Shown in pieces: positions 59,921-64,000 of a stretch of 64,000 nt of DNA. The stretch's first letter is position 1. Each line of letters opens with the position of its first letter. The translations under genes were made by a program, and so were the position numbers. The notes below the pieces were generated by a model, which did no database searches, was not told the origin of the DNA, and worked only from the letters and a program-made list of their open reading frames with translations. The DNA comes from Adiantum capillus-veneris (taxonomy: Eukaryota; Streptophyta; Polypodiopsida; Polypodiales; Pteridaceae), in the NCBI GenBank assembly GCA_014529385.2, contig CM043971.1:86194840-86258839 (forward strand), read 5' to 3'.

Positions 59921-62900
59921 GTAACCATAAGGATATCATGAAGCTAGACTTTCACCCTGGTGCTACACTAGCATACACAAATGAGGCGTAAACTTAAGTT
60001 TGAGGTTAGAAGTGTTATTCCATGTCCTTGGTAGCCAGAAGGATATCATGAGGCTAGCCTTTCATCCTAGTGTTACATTACCATGTACCGACAATGAGGT
60101 GCAAACTTAAGTTTGATCCTAAAGGTGCTATTCTTTGCCCTTGGTATCCACAAGGATGACATCCTTGGTATCCACAAGGATCACATCCTTGGTATCCACA
60201 AGGATGTCATGAGGTTGGCCTTTCATGGTAGTTCTACACTAGAATATGTAGGCAAGCCTGGAATGTAAGTTCGAGCCTCTTGCCATTGCTAGCCAGAAGG
60301 ATGTCACGAGGCTAGTCTTGCACCTTAGTGCGACACTAACATATGCAGGCGACGCTCGAACTTAAGTTTGAGCCTAAAGGTGTTTTTCTATGCTGTTTGT
60401 AGTACTCTCAAGGATGTCATGAAGCTAGCAATGCATGGTAGTGTTACATTAGCATAGCTAGGCGAGGCTCAAACTTAAGTTCAAGCCTCTTGGTAGCCAT
60501 AAGAATTTCATAAGGCTACCTTTGCACCCTTATATGAAATAGTGGTACACTGGCATATGTAGTTGAGGCTCAAACTTAAGTTCAAGCCTAAAGGTGTTAT
60601 TTTATGGTATCCTTGTGGATATCATGAGACTAGTCTTATACCCTAGCATATTCAAGCAAGGCTACACTAGCATATGCACTGGAGTCTCGAATTAAGTTCG
60701 ATCCTAAAGGTATTTTTGTATACCCTTAGTAGACACAAGGATGTCATAAAGCTAATGTTGCATGATAGTGCTACACAAGAATATGAAAATGAGGTTTGAG
60801 CCTCTTGGCCTTGGTAGACATAAGGATATCACGATGCTAGCCTTGGACCCTTATGCTACACTGGCATACAAAATTGAGGCTCAAACTTAAGTTCAAGCTT
60901 AAAGGTGTTATTCTATGCCCTTGATAGCCACAAGGATGTGATGAGGCTACCCTTGCATCCTAGTGTTACATCACCATGTATTGATGAGGCTCAAACTTAA
61001 AGCTGTTATTATTTGCCCTTTGTAGCCACAAGTATTTTGGGAGAGGTTGGCCTTTCATGCTAGTACAACACTAGAATATGTAAGAAAGATTCAAACTTAA
61101 GTTCGAGCCTCTTGCCATTGTTAGTCACAAGGAGGTCATGCGGCTAGCCTTGCACCTCAGTGCTACACTAGCATATGCACGAGAGGCTCAAACTTAAGTT
61201 TGATCCCAAAGGCATTTCTTTATGCCCTTTGTAGAACTCAAGGATGCCATGAGGCTAGCAATGCATGATAGTGCTATAATAGCATAGGTAGGTGAGGCTC
61301 AAACTTAAGTTTGAGCCTCTTGCCATTGTTATCCACAAGGATATCATAAGGCTAGCTTTGCACCCTATATGAGCTAGTGATACACTAAAATATGCAGTTG
61401 AGGCTCGAACTTAAGTTTGAGGTTTGAACCTCTTGGCCTTGGTAGCCATAAGGATATCATGATGCTAGCCTTGCACCCTTATGCTACACTAGCATACAAA
61501 ATTAAGGCTCAAACTTAAGTTCAAGCTTAAAGGTGTTATTCTATGCCCTTGGTATCCACAAGGATGTCATGAGGCTAGCCTTGCGTCCTAATGTTACATT
61601 ACCATACACCGATGAATCTCAAACTTAAGTTTGAGCCTAAATATGTTATTCTTTGCCCTTGGTAACCACAAGTATTTCATGAGGGGGTGGCCTTTCATGG
61701 TAGTACTACACTAGAATATGTAAGCAAGCTTCAAACTTAAGTTAGAGCCTCTTGCCATTGTTGGCCACAAGGATGTCATGAGGCTAGCCTTGCACCTTAG
61801 TGCTTATGCAATCGAGGCTCGAACTTAAGTTTGAGCCCGAAGGTGTTTCTCTATATGCTGTTGGTAGTACCCTCAAGGATGTCATGAGGCTAGCAATGTA
61901 TAGTAGTGCTACATTAGCATAGGTAGACGAGGCTCAAACTTAAGTTCGAGCCTTTGGCATTGGTAGCAACAATAATTTCATAAGGCTAGCTTTGCACCCT
62001 ATATAAGGTAGTGCTACACAAGCATATGCAATTGAGGCTCGAACTTAAGTTTGAGCCTAAAGGTGTCATTCTATGCCCTTGGTATCCTCATGAATATCAT
62101 GAGACTAGTCTTTCATCCGAGTGCTACAGTAACATATTAAAGAGAGGATAAACTAGAAAATGCACTTGAGTCTTGAACCTAAAGGTGTTTTTCTTTTCCC
62201 ATAGTAGCCAAGGATTTCATAAAGCTAGAATTTCATGACAGTGCTATACTAGCATGCATATGCAGTCGAGGAGCCTCTTAGCCTTGGTATCCATTAGGAT
62301 ATCATGATGTTAGGATTGCACCCTTGTGCTATACTAGCATGCACAATTGAGGATCAAACTTAAGTTCAAGGTTAAAAGTGCTATTCTATTCCCTTGGAAG
62401 CCACAAGCACATCATGAGGCTAGCCTTGCATCCTAGTGTTACATTAGTATATACCGATGAAGCTCAAACTTAAGTTTGAGCGTAAAGGTGTAGGCAAAGA
62501 ATAACACCTTTAGGCTCAAACTTAAGTTCAAGTCTATTTCCATTGTTAGCCAGAAGGATATCAGGAGTCTAGCATGGCACCTTTAATGCTACACTAGCAT
62601 ATGCAGGCAAGGTTCGAACTTAAGTTTGAGCCTAAAGGTGTTTCTCCATGCCCTTGGTAGTAGCATCAAGGGTGTCACGAGCTAGCCATGCATGATAGTG
62701 CTACATTATCATAGGTAGATGAGGCTCAAGATTAAGCTTGGGCCTCTTGCCATTGGTAGCCACAAGGATGTCATAAGGCTAGGCTTTGCATCCTATATGA
62801 GCTAGTGCTATGCTAGCATATGCAGTTGAGGCTCAAACTTAAGTTCGAGCCTAAAAGTGTTATTTTATGCCCTTGGTATCCTCATGGATGTCATGAGACT

Positions 62901-63200
62901 AGTCTTGCACCCTAGTGTGACCATAGCATATTCAAGTTAGGCTACATTAGCATTTGCACTTGAGGCTCGAACTTAAGTTCGAGCCTAAAGGTGTTATTTT
63001 ATGTCCTAGGTATCTAAATGGAGGTCATGAGGCTAGTCTTACACCCTAGTGCTACAATAGCATATTCAAGTGAGGTTTGAGCCTAAAGGTGTTTTTATAT
63101 GCCCTCTATAACTAGAAGGATGTCATGAGGCTCATGCTGCCCTTGGTAGCCTCCTAGGCTATTACTACAATATCATATGGAAATGAGCCTTGAAACGTAA
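59921..63200 (+). repeat. Satellite-like array, right part
   Basis: Continuation of the array at 52220-53685, about 30 further diverged monomers. A monomer with GTGTTACATTACCA recurs near 60075, 60970, 61590 and 62440 (and near 52960 in the left part). Another with CATATTCAAGCAAGGCTACA or a close variant recurs near 53517, 60650 and 62930. These spacings suggest a higher-order unit of about 850-900 bp with local deletions. A triple repeat of ATCCTTGGTATCCACAAGGA lies near 60140-60200. One piece (about 62490-62520) is inverted. No coding capacity. Confidence 0.92.
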
Positions 63201-64000
63201 TGTTAAATCTCAACCTTTTGCTAGCTTCAAAGAGCTCAAGAGAATAACTTGAGGTGACTCGAAGGCATATTTAGGAATTTTAGAAAAAAAGTGCAAAAAA
63301 GGTAATATTTTTCTTGTTTCCTTGAGAGGAAGTGAACACCGGTGTAGGATGCATTTTTTGTTTGCCTAAAGTTGTTGAATAAGGGTTGATGTTTGAACAA
63401 TGTGCCCAAATGCAAGAAGATTGTTGGTTGAATGATGTACCTATATTTTTTGCTAAACGCTTGTTTACACGAATGTATGCTCACCAATGATGCACAAATG
63501 TTGATTGTTAGGTTGAATGATGTACCTATCATGCATAGTTTCCCACCATGTGGCTAGTCTTTCCATTCTACAAAAAAGGTACTACAAAAAGTTTGAGTAT
63601 CCAGTTTACACAAACTTGAAAATGAGGCTATACTTTGGTAGAAATATTTATCCATTGGTAGCCTTGAAGTCCAATTTTTGATTCTCCAGCTCAAGCTTGA
63701 CGTTGAGGTTGTGGTCCAAGTCCCAAAGAATGCATGCCTTACCTCAAACTTGAGGTTGAGGTCCGAGGTTGAGGTCCAACTTCCTTGTTCCAAGGATGAG
63801 GCCAAGCATGACACTTCTATACGGACCTAAATAAAAATTCAACACAAGCTATTAATTAGTGCTAAAAGAAAACTTATGCTTAATCCAATCCCACTTACAA
63901 GTTTTAACATTTACATAAAAGAATTAAATTTGAAGGTGCAAAAACCTACAGAACTTAAAAGATTTCAGAGAAATCCAGTGTAAAAACCTATGAATATAAT
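63201..64000. other. Array edge and unique AT-rich DNA; no gene seen
   Basis: The phrase GGTTGAATGATGTACCTAT occurs near 63426 and 63512. A GTTGAGGTCC motif repeats near 63705-63780. Nothing else is supported. Confidence 0.5.

Noticed and set aside
52220-63200. Regular repeats that could suggest a CRISPR-like array
   Set aside because: Monomers are head-to-tail, diverged and without unique spacers, in a plant nuclear context; this is a satellite.

Overview
The window is nuclear DNA of a land plant. The evidence is a receptor kinase with plant-type leucine-rich repeats and GT-AG introns, plant-type Ty3 and Ty1/copia LTR retrotransposons, a Helitron, and very many (AC)n and (AG)n microsatellites. 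A fern or another seed-free plant is my best inference. It rests on the repeat-rich character and on a Ty3 lineage (element C) unlike the common seed-plant ones, so it is tentative.

Layout. 1-4199 holds the 5' part of a decayed minus-strand Ty3 chromovirus (element A) that runs off the left edge. 4200-9100 has no convincing gene and is filled with short tandem duplications and compound microsatellites. 9218-11552 has three decayed open stretches of unknown function. 12072-16233 is a broken autonomous Helitron with zinc finger, HUH Rep and PIF1-type helicase. 16311-19252 has a diverged duplicate pair of small multi-exon genes sharing an IRDPPxWRG motif, plus two further unknown open stretches. 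These may be Helitron cargo or decayed host genes. 20411-24652 is the one clearly intact host gene, a three-exon LRR receptor-like kinase.

27974-43533 is a minus-strand Ty3 chromovirus (element B), split by a complete plus-strand Ty3 element (C, 30290-40732) with unusually long 2.2-kb LTRs. Each LTR carries a small ORF with an internal repeat. 44-52 kb is AT-rich and nearly gene-free, with a few relic ORFs.

52220-63200 is a satellite-like array of roughly 110-bp monomers centred on a palindrome around CTTAAG, with signs of higher-order order. A short-LTR Ty3 element (D, 53686-59920) sits inside the array with a 5-bp target duplication. Inside D sits a very young copia element (E, 54405-58885), with LTRs that look identical, a 5-bp target duplication and a 966-codon ORF from which the integrase has been cleanly removed.

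The insertions can be ordered in time: satellite, then D, then E; and B, then C. The only genes likely to make working protein are the receptor kinase and the integrase-less copia polyprotein. The small LTR ORF of C is the third candidate.
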